Assembly: GCF_015207255.1 (NCBI RefSeq)
Contig: NZ_JADEXG010000053.1
Span: 1-38,594, forward strand
Source: Vasconcelosia minhoensis LEGE 07310
GTDB lineage: Bacteria > Cyanobacteriota > Cyanobacteriia > Phormidesmidales > Phormidesmidaceae
Direction: 5' to 3'
Length of the DNA stretch: 38,594 nt
Shown here one piece after another: positions 1-9,992 of this stretch (positions within the stretch are counted from its first letter, which is position 1; each line of letters begins with the position of its first letter). A program made the translations under genes and the position numbers. The notes under the pieces were generated by a model. That model saw only the letters and a program-made list of their open reading frames with translations. It searched no databases and was not told where the DNA came from.

Positions 1-151
1 ACGTATTAGCGTTCTTGACTCAGGCTTGCCGAGCGGCTCGCAATGACCAGTTGCCGCCTAGCCTATTGCCTGAGCCCGCAGTCAGCTCTACAGCTACCAT
101 TCGCTCGTAACCCCCTGAACGGCTACCTGTAATGTTCTCGACATTCCTCAT

Positions 152-547
152 ATGAATAGTGAGCGAACTCAGGTAATGCAATGTTTGAAAAATTTACTTG
201 AAGAAAGTACTAATCTTCTGCTACCTATGGCTGCCGTCTATGAAACAGGGAATCATATTGCTCAACTTAGTGATGGTAGAAACCGACGTCAATTTGCTGA
301 AGTTTTCATCGAGCAAGTCAAGAAAGCGATAAAAGGGGAAGCACCTTGGCAAGTTATGCAACTGCCAGATATAGAGGAGGTTGGAGAATGGCTAAGTAAC
401 TTTCCTGATTCAGCAATGCGTGGCGCAGGCATGGGGGACTTATCTATAATCAAAGAGTGGGAGAAGACGATTAGGATAACGCCCAATCACCGTATTTTTA
501 TATGGTCTTTAGATAGTGATCTTCAGGGGTATAATCATATTCCTTGA
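152..547 (+). pseudogene. PIN-like protein, N-terminally truncated
   Basis: A 131-codon ORF whose body resembles the C-terminal three quarters of a PIN-like nuclease family. It has the block LPMAAVYETGNHIAQ, in which the Glu would be an acidic active-site residue, then GEAPW, then GAGMGDLSIIKEWE with the second acidic residue, and a final WSLDSDL motif. The usual first strand of a PIN fold, with its invariant Asp (DTN-like), is not visible. The reading frame is open only back to about position 119 and adds nothing like it. I infer a remnant that has lost about 30 N-terminal residues, or a divergent gene. No partner antitoxin is seen next to it. The family call comes from memory of motif order and is moderate. 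Confidence 0.4.
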
Positions 548-719
548 TCCTAATAATTAAGCTTTAGCTAGCGGTGTTAGCTATTATATAGAAAATATGT
601 TTCCCTTCGAGAAAATCTTATTAATTTTAGACTTTCGCAAAAAGCTAACAATTCAAATGCAGCGGACAGTTGCGAGCCATTGCTGCTGAGTTTAAGGTTG
701 TCTTCTGCCGCTGATTTGA

Positions 720-916
720 GTCGTTAGACGGCTAAAACCCCCGGCTCTTGCTGAACCGGGACGATGTCGGAAACGTCTAGCTGAGCGCAGTATTCCAGGT
801 CGGCGAGCTGATGCTGCTTGAGCAGCCGCTGGCCGTGGGTGGCGTGGCGCATCAGCTCTAGCAGCTGGTTTTGCCATTGGAGAAAGAGGCTGACTGACGC
901 GATCGCGGCATCGTTC
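720..916 (-). pseudogene. Duplicate 3' end of comB-like gene
   Basis: This stretch aligns without gaps to 1769-1965, the end of the intact comB-like gene. I count 19 mismatches in 197 positions, about 90% identity. It reads as the last 64 codons of that gene with its own stop (TAA, complement at 724-726), but has no 5' part. Only four residues differ in the alignment (N/G, I/M, Q/R, A/S), so most substitutions are silent. Similarity stops abruptly just beyond the HIP1 octamer at 899-906. The fragment lies immediately downstream of xisI and is in the same orientation as the full gene, so the two copies form direct repeats around xisHI. Confidence 0.85.
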
Positions 917-957
917 ACCAATCAAAAGCCACTCAAACGCAGAAGCAGAACACCGTA

Positions 958-1296
958 TCATGCCACGGCAAAACCCGTATGCTGCCGTATTTTTGGATGA
1001 CGGAATCCTAAGACTATATCTTCTCTAAAAATGCCCGCAGCCATCAAATCAGTCGCCACGCCTTCCTCAGTATCATCATACTGAATCCAAACCTTATTCT
1101 CAATCAGACTGATATGAATCGGTGTCGCATGGAGATATCTATCACCGTCCCAACCCAAGTCTAAAATGAGATACTGCCCTCGTTCATCATCGAATACGAC
1201 CTGACAGGTGTAACCATCAGGAAGATCTGCGCGATAGTTCGCATGATCTTGAAGAACATTCTTGATAATGCTTTGGTAACTTAACTGGGTATCCAT
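958..1296 (-). CDS. xisI: XisI-family protein
   Basis: A 112-residue protein of the XisI family (PF08869), named for a factor required, with XisH, for excision of the fdxN element in Anabaena. Family hallmarks are the N-terminal helix (YQSIIKNVLQDHA), then VFDDERGQYLILDLGWDGDRYLHATPIHI and the C-terminal region GIFREDIVLGFRHPKIRQ. It overlaps the end of xisH by 16 nt, so the two genes are translationally coupled. No recombinase (XisF type) lies nearby, so an excision role here is unsupported. Such pairs occur as many stand-alone copies in cyanobacterial genomes, and a toxin-antitoxin-like or nuclease-control role is only a hypothesis. Confidence 0.9.
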   Translation of the reverse strand: MDTQLSYQSIIKNVLQDHANYRADLPDGYTCQVVFDDERGQYLILDLGWDGDRYLHATPIHISLIENKVWIQYDDTEEGVATDLMAAGIFREDIVLGFRHPKIRQHTGFAVA

Positions 1297-1700
1297 TGTA
1301 CAATTACCTCGCTTTCATCATCGAAGACGATTAATTTGATCACCTGATTCTTGAGGAGTACTTGTCCTAATTCTATAGTGAACACGCTGTTATAGGTTGG
1401 CTGAGATACGGCCAGATAAAGGCTTCGATCAGTTCCCATCTCGTTTAGAATTTGATGATACAAGACGTACTGACCCAATGCTTGTTCTAAATCTTTGACA
1501 TCAGACTGCCCTACAAAACTTTTTATCTCAACAATAATTTTTTGCAATCCCCTCTCGGCACTAATAAGGCGCTCTGCGCCTAGATCAGCTGACAAACGCT
1601 TTTTTCCAATCTTAAGCGGAAACGGGTCATGCGTAATTGTCCACCCATCTTTTTGAAGGGCACGCTTTACCGTGTTGTGGTATATATCTCTGGCTGGCAC
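1281..1700 (-). CDS. xisH: XisH-family PD-(D/E)XK nuclease-like protein
   Basis: 139 residues, full length for XisH (PF08814). It begins with the typical MPARDIYHNTVKRALQKDGW. It carries a PD-(D/E)XK-like core: Asp in SADLGAERLI followed by the IVEIKSF motif (E-x-K), then a Gln/Tyr helix (LEQALGQYVLYHQIL). This suggests a nuclease fold; activity in this family is not established from what I can see. It is the first gene of a two-gene unit with xisI, and the pair sits between two copies of the comB 3' end. The start is fixed by the conserved N-terminus. Confidence 0.9.
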   Translation of the reverse strand: MPARDIYHNTVKRALQKDGWTITHDPFPLKIGKKRLSADLGAERLISAERGLQKIIVEIKSFVGQSDVKDLEQALGQYVLYHQILNEMGTDRSLYLAVSQPTYNSVFTIELGQVLLKNQVIKLIVFDDESEVIVQWIPS

Positions 1701-1772
1701 AAAGAACTTAGAGTAATAGAGAGTAACATCCGTGCATAGCTGCTCTAGAACTATCGTCGCCGTTTTTTGTCG

Positions 1773-2504
1773 TTATACCGATAGAACCCCCGGCTCTCGC
1801 TGAACCGGCACCATGTCTGAAACGTCTAGCTGGGCGCAGTATTCCAAATCGGCGAGCTGATGCTGCTTGAGCAGCCGCTGGCCATGAGTGGCGTGGCGCA
1901 TCAGCTCTAGCAGCTGGCCCTGCCACTGGAGAAAGAGGCTAACTGACGCGATCGCGGCATCATTCCCCGCCAGCTCCTTAAAACTCAACCCGGTCTGGTC
2001 AATCAGGCTGTGGACAATCGCCCCGGCACAGACCGTATCTTCCAGCGAATAGCTGCCCTCCCAGCCGGAGCCGACTAGCCAAACCGTCTCGGGCTGCTTT
2101 GACAGCAGCGCCTTGACCGTCGCCTGCCGGGTGGTCAGGGCCGCCGTCATTACCAGCGGGGCCTGTTGAATTCGCTCCAGGCAGCGGGTGCCGTTGGTGG
2201 TGCTCATAAACAGCCGCCGTCCCTGAGTGCGATCGCGGCTGTGGTCCAGGGGCGAATTGCCCAAGTCAAACCCGTCTACGCGCTCACCGCCGCGTTCGCC
2301 CGCCCGAATTCGTCGGTCGGCGGGCCATTGTTCGCTCACCTGAATCAGCCGGTCGAGGTCGCTAAACACCTGCACCGCTTCCGCCCCGGCCTGGAAGGCA
2401 GCGGCAATGGTCGTGGTCGCCCGCAGCACGTCGATCGCGATCGCGCAGTCTGGAACCTGGTCAGCGGGTGCTTCCTCAGGCGTGTGATAGACGAACAGTT
2501 TCAC
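1773..2504 (-). CDS. comB: 2-phosphosulfolactate phosphatase family protein (ComB-like)
   Basis: 243 residues matching the ComB family (PF04029): N-terminus [19 protein letters not shown], then [17 protein letters not shown], the [17 protein letters not shown] segment, [13 protein letters not shown], and a [20 protein letters not shown] motif. In methanogens the enzyme removes phosphate from 2-phosphosulfolactate in coenzyme M synthesis. Cyanobacteria are not known to make coenzyme M, so the substrate here is probably different. The last 64 codons are repeated at 720-916. The gene may therefore be a chimera of native 5' sequence and an incoming 3' end, although the protein looks complete. Confidence 0.9.
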   Translation of the reverse strand: MKLFVYHTPEEAPADQVPDCAIAIDVLRATTTIAAAFQAGAEAVQVFSDLDRLIQVSEQWPADRRIRAGERGGERVDGFDLGNSPLDHSRDRTQGRRLFMSTTNGTRCLERIQQAPLVMTAALTTRQATVKALLSKQPETVWLVGSGWEGSYSLEDTVCAGAIVHSLIDQTGLSFKELAGNDAAIASVSLFLQWQGQLLELMRHATHGQRLLKQHQLADLEYCAQLDVSDMVPVQREPGVLSV

Positions 2505-2585
2505 AGATAACCAAAATCCAAATTGGGTGATCGAAGCCGAAATTAAGCAATCGCTCTCTATTCTATGGGGAAAGCTCCGCCCGCC

Positions 2586-3098
2586 CTAACCAAATTCAGA
2601 ATGCTTGGGATTGACGTTCCTATGGAGCAACGGCATGATGTATGCCCCTAGTCCTAGACCGGCCAGCAGGCCAAAGGGCGTCACAATCCAGTTGCTGTAG
2701 CCCCACCAGCCCAGCTGCTGCGCCACCAGCTCCGCCGGGTACATCAGGCACAGCCCAATCGTCAGCACAAACCCTAGAATGCCATACTGATGCAGCCAGT
2801 AGGCTGCTTGCCCACCGTCCTGCCGGTAGAGCAGCCGCATCAGCACCAGTCCGGTGACGGTACCATAGCAGCGCATACAGACCGCCATAATCTGGGGCGG
2901 CGATAGCGCTATCCCCATGTCGGGCTGCGGACAGACGTGCATCCCCATCCAGTAGATAATGTCGGCAATCTGGGGCAGCAGCGGCAGGTTTGCCGACGCC
3001 AGGAAGGGAGCCGCGAGCGGCCCAGAGGCCATTCCCACCAGCACGATATCAGCCAATAGACTGGGCCAGTTAGGTTTGGAAATTGAAGCGGTGTGCAT
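2586..3098 (-). CDS. DUF2085 family membrane protein
   Basis: A 170-residue integral membrane protein with four or more hydrophobic segments. The DUF2085 (PF09858) signature is visible: a conserved Cys in WMGMHVCPQPD and the CMRCYGTVTGL motif with two Cys close to a membrane helix. A later helix (GILGFVLTIGLCLMYPAEL) and a short charged tail follow. The function of the family is unknown; the paired cysteines could bind metal or be redox active, which is inference. It is transcribed away from the tRNA region, about 50 bp downstream of the tRNA gene's 3' end on the same strand. Confidence 0.8.
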   Translation of the reverse strand: MHTASISKPNWPSLLADIVLVGMASGPLAAPFLASANLPLLPQIADIIYWMGMHVCPQPDMGIALSPPQIMAVCMRCYGTVTGLVLMRLLYRQDGGQAAYWLHQYGILGFVLTIGLCLMYPAELVAQQLGWWGYSNWIVTPFGLLAGLGLGAYIMPLLHRNVNPKHSEFG

Positions 3099-3146
3099 AC
3101 AAACTGAAGTTGAACGGACGGAATCTGGCTGCTAATGGCCAATCAA

Positions 3147-3229
3147 CGGAGAGGGTGGGATTCGAACCCACGGTACTTGCGTACACTCGATTTCAAGTCG
3201 AGCGCATTCGACCACTCTGCCACCTCTCC
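3147..3229 (-). tRNA. trnS-UGA: tRNA-Ser (anticodon UGA)
   Basis: On the minus strand the acceptor arm GGAGAGG pairs with CCTCTCC, with discriminator G. The anticodon arm is CTCGA-CTTGAAA-TCGAG, giving anticodon UGA. A long variable arm (GTACGCAAGTACC region) marks it as class II, and the T arm is GTGGG-TTCGAAT-CCCAC. All stems pair by eye. The 3' CCA is not encoded, as is common in cyanobacteria. Confidence 0.97.
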
Positions 3230-3336
3230 AACGGTCGGTCATGCCTCATCGGTCATGACGGTCAATAACGACACGGTCATTATTCTATGATAGCAAGCTG
3301 CCCGACGTGAGCAAAAGCTAGCGACGGCTAGGCAGC

Positions 3337-4245
3337 CTACTTCAGGCTGGACTGATTAGCATAGAGCAATTCGGTCGATACGGTCTCGAAAGCTTGATTC
3401 AGCCAGACTAGCGAAATGGTTTTCACCTGCCCGGCCGCCAGCGTCACCAGCGAAAAGCTTCTCAGCCGGTCGGTCCCAGTATCAACAATCCGAGGTACGT
3501 TGGCCGCGTTGAGATAAACTGTCCCTGCCGCGTCTACGACGACCCGCTTGCGCGGATAGTCCTGAGTGTGGCGCAGCCGGTGGTGCATGTGACCAAAGGC
3601 GACCAGCGGAATATGTTTGCCGACCTGCCTAGACTGCACGATCGCATCTGCAAAATCAGGATCGCCGCAGTCACCGCCCATCGGCTCCCAGTCCTTACCG
3701 CAGGGGTCTTCGGGCTGGCTCCCCAAACCATACGGCCCGACATGGCCCATGAAAATCAGCGTTTCCTGCTCAGCGCTTTTCACCGCCGCCATCATCTTTG
3801 CCGTCGATTCTTGAAAACTTTTGACCCCAAAGCGATCGCGATAAAATTGCCGATAGCGCCAGGACGAGCCGCCCCAGCTGAAGGGCCGCGCCCCGACGAC
3901 GGAAAGGCCCAGATGGGGAAACTCCCGTCGCCCATAGCCGACATGGTCTGCGCCCAGCAGGTCCAGCTGCTGCTGCACCCGGTCTTCCCGAGCGCGGTCG
4001 TAGGGACATTTTTGCTGACCCTTGCTGCTGGCGGAATAATGAGCGTCATGGTTGCCCAGCACGGCGGCCTTGGGCAGGTCTACCGCCGCAATCTGCCGGA
4101 CGATTTCCACCGACTCGTTGCCATAGTCGCCCAAAAACAGCACTAGGTCGGCCTTCAAATGCCTTAGCGCAGCAGCGTCTTCGGCTTCCCAAAGATCGTG
4201 AACATCGCCGACGACCGCGATCGTCATCTCAGTCTGTTTACTCAT
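3337..4245 (-). CDS. Metallophosphoesterase, TIGR04168 family
   Basis: About 302 residues with all calcineurin-like phosphoesterase blocks: GDVHD near the start, FLGDYGNES, LGNHDAHY, IFMGHVGPYG and AFGHMHHRL. These supply the Asp, Asn and His ligands of a dinuclear metal site. The insert around the RYRQFYRDRFG and GSQPEDPCGKDWEPMGGDCG segments is typical of the cyanobacteria/plant family TIGR04168, whose substrate is not known to me. No signal peptide is visible, so it is cytoplasmic. I chose the ATG at 4245 (MSKQTEMTIAVVGD); an in-frame ATG at 4269 would add eight residues. Together with the next two genes it forms a run of three phosphatase-type genes, although this one is divergent from them. 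Confidence 0.85.
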   Translation of the reverse strand: MSKQTEMTIAVVGDVHDLWEAEDAAALRHLKADLVLFLGDYGNESVEIVRQIAAVDLPKAAVLGNHDAHYSASSKGQQKCPYDRAREDRVQQQLDLLGADHVGYGRREFPHLGLSVVGARPFSWGGSSWRYRQFYRDRFGVKSFQESTAKMMAAVKSAEQETLIFMGHVGPYGLGSQPEDPCGKDWEPMGGDCGDPDFADAIVQSRQVGKHIPLVAFGHMHHRLRHTQDYPRKRVVVDAAGTVYLNAANVPRIVDTGTDRLRSFSLVTLAAGQVKTISLVWLNQAFETVSTELLYANQSSLK

Positions 4246-4305
4246 ATCTACCCGGCAATCCGCTTTCATTAGGATAGAAAACCTCAGCCTCTTCTGCCCA
4301 GGACA

Positions 4306-5028
4306 ATGACCTCAGCGATTTTATTTGTCGATTTAGATAGCCTTCCAGCTGATCAGCTAGCAGTCATTGCTACCAAGCTAAGCTCATCTTCCCAGCTCCT
4401 GATCGTGCCCGTCACTCACAAAACCAGGGCTGAAGTCGAAGCGCTGCTGCCGCTGACGCTTCCCTTCATCGTCGAGACCGGCAGCGGCATTTTCATTCCG
4501 GCTAATCAAGGCTTTACCAACGTAGGTGAACCGGAGGACGGCTATCGCTTAGTTCAGCTGGGCTGTCCCCACGTTCAGGCCCGGGCCGGGCTAAGGGTGC
4601 TGGCAAACCTGGTGCAGTATCCGCTTCAGGGCTTTGGTGACCTCTCAGCTGAGAAAGCTCAGCTGCTGCTGGGACTCTCAGCTGCCGCCGCTCACCGGGC
4701 CAAGGCCCGGGAGTTTAGCGAGGCGTTTTTTACACCCCAGGGCGTAACGGCTGAGGCGCTGGCTGCTGCTGCTGAAGAGATTGGTCTGAGGATGGTGATC
4801 GGCGATCGCGTTTCCTATCTGATTGGCCCCGATGCCGGAATTGCCCCGGCCATCCGCCAGTTCATCGCCCTGTATCCGCCAAAGCAGCCGATGACTACCC
4901 TGGGACTGAGCGAAAATCCTGAGCTGCTGGCCACAGTTGAGACCCCTATCCTGCCGAGTCAGTCAGGCGACAGCGACATCGGCTCAAATAGCTTCATAAT
5001 GGAGGCTGTGAAAAGCGTAATTAGTTAA
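4306..5028 (+). CDS. HAD-superfamily protein related to mannosyl-3-phosphoglycerate phosphatase
   Basis: 240 residues. Motif I is kept as FVDLDS (Asp9 and Asp11). The cap begins with VETGSGIFIP, and the MPGP-like REFSEAFF block is at about residue 141. Motif IV, normally GDxxND at the C-terminal side, reads TLGLSENPELL: the metal-binding Asp is replaced by Leu and the second Asp by Pro. The protein may therefore be catalytically weak or inactive, or use another acidic residue. Relatives dephosphorylate glucosyl- or mannosyl-3-phosphoglycerate in compatible-solute synthesis; a glycosyltransferase partner is not in the window. Twelve bases separate it from the Tat phosphoesterase gene, suggesting co-transcription. 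Confidence 0.7.
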   Translation: MTSAILFVDLDSLPADQLAVIATKLSSSSQLLIVPVTHKTRAEVEALLPLTLPFIVETGSGIFIPANQGFTNVGEPEDGYRLVQLGCPHVQARAGLRVLANLVQYPLQGFGDLSAEKAQLLLGLSAAAAHRAKAREFSEAFFTPQGVTAEALAAAAEEIGLRMVIGDRVSYLIGPDAGIAPAIRQFIALYPPKQPMTTLGLSENPELLATVETPILPSQSGDSDIGSNSFIMEAVKSVIS

Positions 5029-5040
5029 ATCCTAGAGAAT

Positions 5041-6213
5041 ATGAGCTTCAACCGTCGCCGCTTTATCCTACTGGGGGGCCTTGCTCTGGGAGCCGCCCCC
5101 GTCATTGCGCTCCAGCGTTCCAGCCGCCAGGCCGAAGCTGAGCCTGTCGCCATCGCTACCAAAGAAGTTGGCCCTGAAGCGAACTTGGCAGCTGCGCCCG
5201 CTGTCCGTCAAAACATTGGCCCCTCCGGCCTCTACGCGCCGCCGCGAGGCGACATTCGAGTAGTCGTGATCAGCGACCTCAACAGCCGCTACGGCTCTAC
5301 TGACTATCGCCAGGAGGTGATCGAAGGTGTGCAGATGCTGCCGGATTGGCAGCCCGATCTGGTAATTTGCGGCGGCGATATGGTCGCGGGCCAGAGTATT
5401 TCGCTCACCCAGCCCGAAATTGAGGCGATGTGGACGGCCTTTGACCGCCAGATTCTATCTTCGATTCGGGCGGCTGGGCTGCCCTTTGCCTTCACCGTTG
5501 GCAACCACGACGCCTCTAGCGTTAAGCAGCAGGGCGAGTTCGTCTACGTCCTCGACCGCCAGGAAGCATCTCGGTTCTGGCAGGCCCATGAGCCCGACAC
5601 CGCCCTCAGCTTTATCGAAGACGCGGGCTTCCCCTACTACTACAGCTTTAAGCAAAACGACATTTTCTACCTGGTGTGGGACGCTTCCTCCGCCAATGTG
5701 GCCCCGGAGCAGGTGGCCTGGGCCGACCGCAGCCTGGGCAGTCCCGAGGCCCAAAGCGCCAAGCTGCGGATTGTGCTGGGGCATCTGCCGTTTTATGCCG
5801 TTTCCCAGGGGCGCGATCGCGCCGGTGAAATCCTCAACCAGGCTGACCAGCTGCGAGCCATGCTGGAGCGTCACCAAGTCAGCACCTACATCAGCGGCCA
5901 TCACCATGCCTATTTTCCCGGCCATGCCGGGCAGCTGAATTTTCTCCATGCCGGGGCGCTGGGCAGCGGACCGCGATCGCTGCTCAACTCCACTGGAGCC
6001 CCCTTTCAAACCCTGACGGTGATGGATATTTTTCTAGACGTGCCGGAAACTGTCTATACCACATACAACATGAATACGCGTCAGGTGGTCGATCGGCAAA
6101 ATCTGCCCCGGCAGATTGTCGGCCCCAACGGCCGCGAACTGAGGCAGGACCTGACCCTGGCCGATCTGTCTGAGGCCGAGCAAAATCAGGCCTACGTGCC
6201 GAGCGCTCACTAA
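5041..6213 (+). CDS. Tat-exported metallophosphoesterase
   Basis: 390 residues. The N-terminus MSFNRRRFILLGGLALG is a twin-arginine signal, indicating folded export to the periplasm or thylakoid lumen. The calcineurin-like domain from about residue 75 has VVISDLNSRYGS (Asn-Ser in place of the usual second ligand His), CGGDMVAGQ, VGNHDAS, VLGHLPFY and SGHHHAYFPGH. The LNSRYGST variant of the first block is typical of a cyanobacterial subfamily of unknown substrate. It follows the HAD gene by 12 bp on the same strand and probably shares its promoter. Convergent glgB starts to be encountered about 50 bp after its stop, with a hairpin between. Confidence 0.85.
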   Translation: MSFNRRRFILLGGLALGAAPVIALQRSSRQAEAEPVAIATKEVGPEANLAAAPAVRQNIGPSGLYAPPRGDIRVVVISDLNSRYGSTDYRQEVIEGVQMLPDWQPDLVICGGDMVAGQSISLTQPEIEAMWTAFDRQILSSIRAAGLPFAFTVGNHDASSVKQQGEFVYVLDRQEASRFWQAHEPDTALSFIEDAGFPYYYSFKQNDIFYLVWDASSANVAPEQVAWADRSLGSPEAQSAKLRIVLGHLPFYAVSQGRDRAGEILNQADQLRAMLERHQVSTYISGHHHAYFPGHAGQLNFLHAGALGSGPRSLLNSTGAPFQTLTVMDIFLDVPETVYTTYNMNTRQVVDRQNLPRQIVGPNGRELRQDLTLADLSEAEQNQAYVPSAH

Positions 6214-6228
6214 AGCCTGCTCAACGGG

Positions 6229-6253
6229 GTGCGTTTGCTTGGCCGCAACGCAC
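6229..6253. terminator. Hairpin between convergent genes
   Basis: GTGCGTT (6229-6235) pairs with AACGCAC (6247-6253); two more pairs (GC/GC) extend it past a bulged T. It lies between the stops of the Tat phosphoesterase and glgB. No U-tract, so terminator function is tentative. Confidence 0.4.
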
Positions 6254-6262
6254 TCTACAAGG

Positions 6263-8557
<2,295 letters not shown>

Positions 8558-8742
8558 AAAAAATACCTAGCGAAGTTGTATACAAAAAATTAGAGGTTAA
8601 AGCGGCTGATTTTATCCGTTAGGGCGACATATTCCCTTAAGCGTACGCCTTATTAGTAATATCAGCTTAACAAAGCTTAGCGGACCGCAGCCGGACCCAT
8701 TGACTCATATTCTTCATAACTGCGAACAATCTGTCATCTGTG

Positions 8743-9057
8743 CTAAGGCAGAAATGGCAAAATTGGCTTAAGGCCGCGTCGAATTTGCAGCAGCAAAATC
8801 AGCTGGCGCAGGTCAGAGCGAACTGTCGGTGTCGTCTGCCGCGCTTCGAGCTGAGCCTGGAGCTCGGCATAGGCCGCCGGAGATAGCGGCTCGCCGTTAA
8901 GGGGCGATCGCGCCTCAGTAATAATTTCCGTCCGCAGGATCTCCTCGGGAATTTCCTCCGGTGGCGGCAGCTGAATCTCAGCCCTGACCGGCAGCGCGGT
9001 CGCGCCGGCGAGCGAGAGCGCCGCTGCCCAGCTAAGCAGTTTGATTCCTTTAAGCAT
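8743..9057 (-). CDS. Small exported conserved protein
   Basis: Using the ATG at 9057 (preceded by GAGGTGA at good spacing) the product has 104 residues; an upstream in-frame ATG at 9096 lacks such a site. It has an N-terminal signal (LLSWAAALSLAGATALPVRA, cleavage probably after ARA-like PVRA). The mature part begins EIQLPPPEEIPEEILRTEII, then RSPLNGEPLSPAAYAELQAQL, and ends with a short hydrophobic/basic helix (LILLLQIRRGLKPILPFLP). I recognise this as a conserved cyanobacterial protein of unknown role; no catalytic motif is visible. It is divergent from the PPC/TPR gene that follows. Confidence 0.75.
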   Translation of the reverse strand: MLKGIKLLSWAAALSLAGATALPVRAEIQLPPPEEIPEEILRTEIITEARSPLNGEPLSPAAYAELQAQLEARQTTPTVRSDLRQLILLLQIRRGLKPILPFLP

Positions 9058-9211
9058 GGCTTCACCTCTAGAGAGCAGCTCAGTTAGCAGCCGCATGTGG
9101 CCAGATGGAATTATTGTCCCTGTATTTTAAAGCCTGCCGGTGGGCTGGGTTAAGCTGTTCAAGCGCATAGATCAAAAATTGAGCTGCTGAATTAATGAGG
9201 ATGATGGAACT

Positions 9212-9976
9212 ATGGGTAAGCTAGCGCAACTGTCGGGACCTGTAGGGCTGCTGCTGACGGCTGCCCTGACCGGGACGGTAGGCTTTTTGCCTCAGCCCGC
9301 CGCTGCTCAAAGCCTGCTGCAGCAGGAGGGCACATTAGCCCCCATGCAGGACACCTACAGCTTTGAGGGCGAGGCCGACCAAACCTTAACGATTACCCTC
9401 ACCAGCAGCGAATTCGACCCGGTGCTATCGCTGCTCGATCCCGACGGCGAAGAGATTGCCAGGAACGACGACTACGCCAGCGTACTCGACTCGACCATTA
9501 TCATTACGCTGCCCGAGACCGGCAGCTATACCGTCGTTGCCACTTCCTTTTCAGGGGAAGGCGGCAGCTACGCAGTTGAGGTGCATCCCACCACCGAATA
9601 TGAGCAGGTGTTTGACCGCGCCGTGCAGCTGTTTAACTCAGAGGACTACACGGACTCGGTTGAGGCCTTCACCGCCGCGATCGCGCTTGACGACTCTCAG
9701 CCCAGCGTCTATTTGGGCCGAGCCAACGCCTACCTCGGGGCAGCCTACCTCGCCCTGGGCGAAAACTTTGCCGGTCCCCAGAGCCTAGAACCGGAGGTTC
9801 GAGACGCGATCGCGACAGACTACGAGCAGGCTGCCGCCCTGCTGAAGGAGCAGGGTAAGCCCGACCTCGCCGCTTCCCTAGAGGAGCAGGCCCAGATTTT
9901 TCGCCTGGTGGAGCCTGAACCGGCCCCGCTCCGCCCGGCAGAACCGCCTGAAGAGCCCGCCAACTCACAGTCCTAG
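9212..9976 (+). CDS. Exported PPC-domain protein with TPR-like tail
   Basis: 254 residues. A signal peptide ends near PAAAQS (about residue 33). Then comes a bacterial pre-peptidase C-terminal (PPC) beta-sandwich: GTLAPMQDTYSFEGEADQTL, DPVLSLLDPDGEEIARNDD, and ETGSYTVVATSFSGEGGSY. From about residue 130 there are TPR-like helices (AVQLFNSEDYTDSVEAFTAAIALD, then an AYLGAAYLALGENF helix). The tail is Pro/Glu-rich. PPC domains are usually appended to secreted proteases; here there is no protease domain, so a binding or assembly role is more likely. GAGGATG upstream can serve as ribosome site. It converges on carB with only 16 bp between stops. Confidence 0.8.
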   Translation: MGKLAQLSGPVGLLLTAALTGTVGFLPQPAAAQSLLQQEGTLAPMQDTYSFEGEADQTLTITLTSSEFDPVLSLLDPDGEEIARNDDYASVLDSTIIITLPETGSYTVVATSFSGEGGSYAVEVHPTTEYEQVFDRAVQLFNSEDYTDSVEAFTAAIALDDSQPSVYLGRANAYLGAAYLALGENFAGPQSLEPEVRDAIATDYEQAAALLKEQGKPDLAASLEEQAQIFRLVEPEPAPLRPAEPPEEPANSQS

Positions 9977-9992
9977 TGCCACCATTTAAGCC

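Larger units (their letters stand above)
720..1965. repeat. Direct repeats (197 bp) flanking xisHI
   Basis: Copies at 720-916 and 1769-1965, offset exactly 1049 bp, enclose the xisH-xisI pair. Both inner/outer limits were set by eye: similarity begins at a shared GTCGTTA and ends at ATTC/GTTC just past a HIP1 site. Crossing over between the copies would delete xisHI and leave one intact comB-like gene. Confidence 0.75.

Noticed and set aside
958-1700. An fdxN-type excisable element
   Set aside because: Only xisH and xisI are present; no XisF/XisA recombinase and no matching attachment sites were seen. The flanking repeats are comB sequence.
3083-3268. A 61-codon plus-strand ORF
   Set aside because: It reads through the antisense of tRNA-Ser; the RVGFEPT-like peptide is a well-known tRNA artefact.
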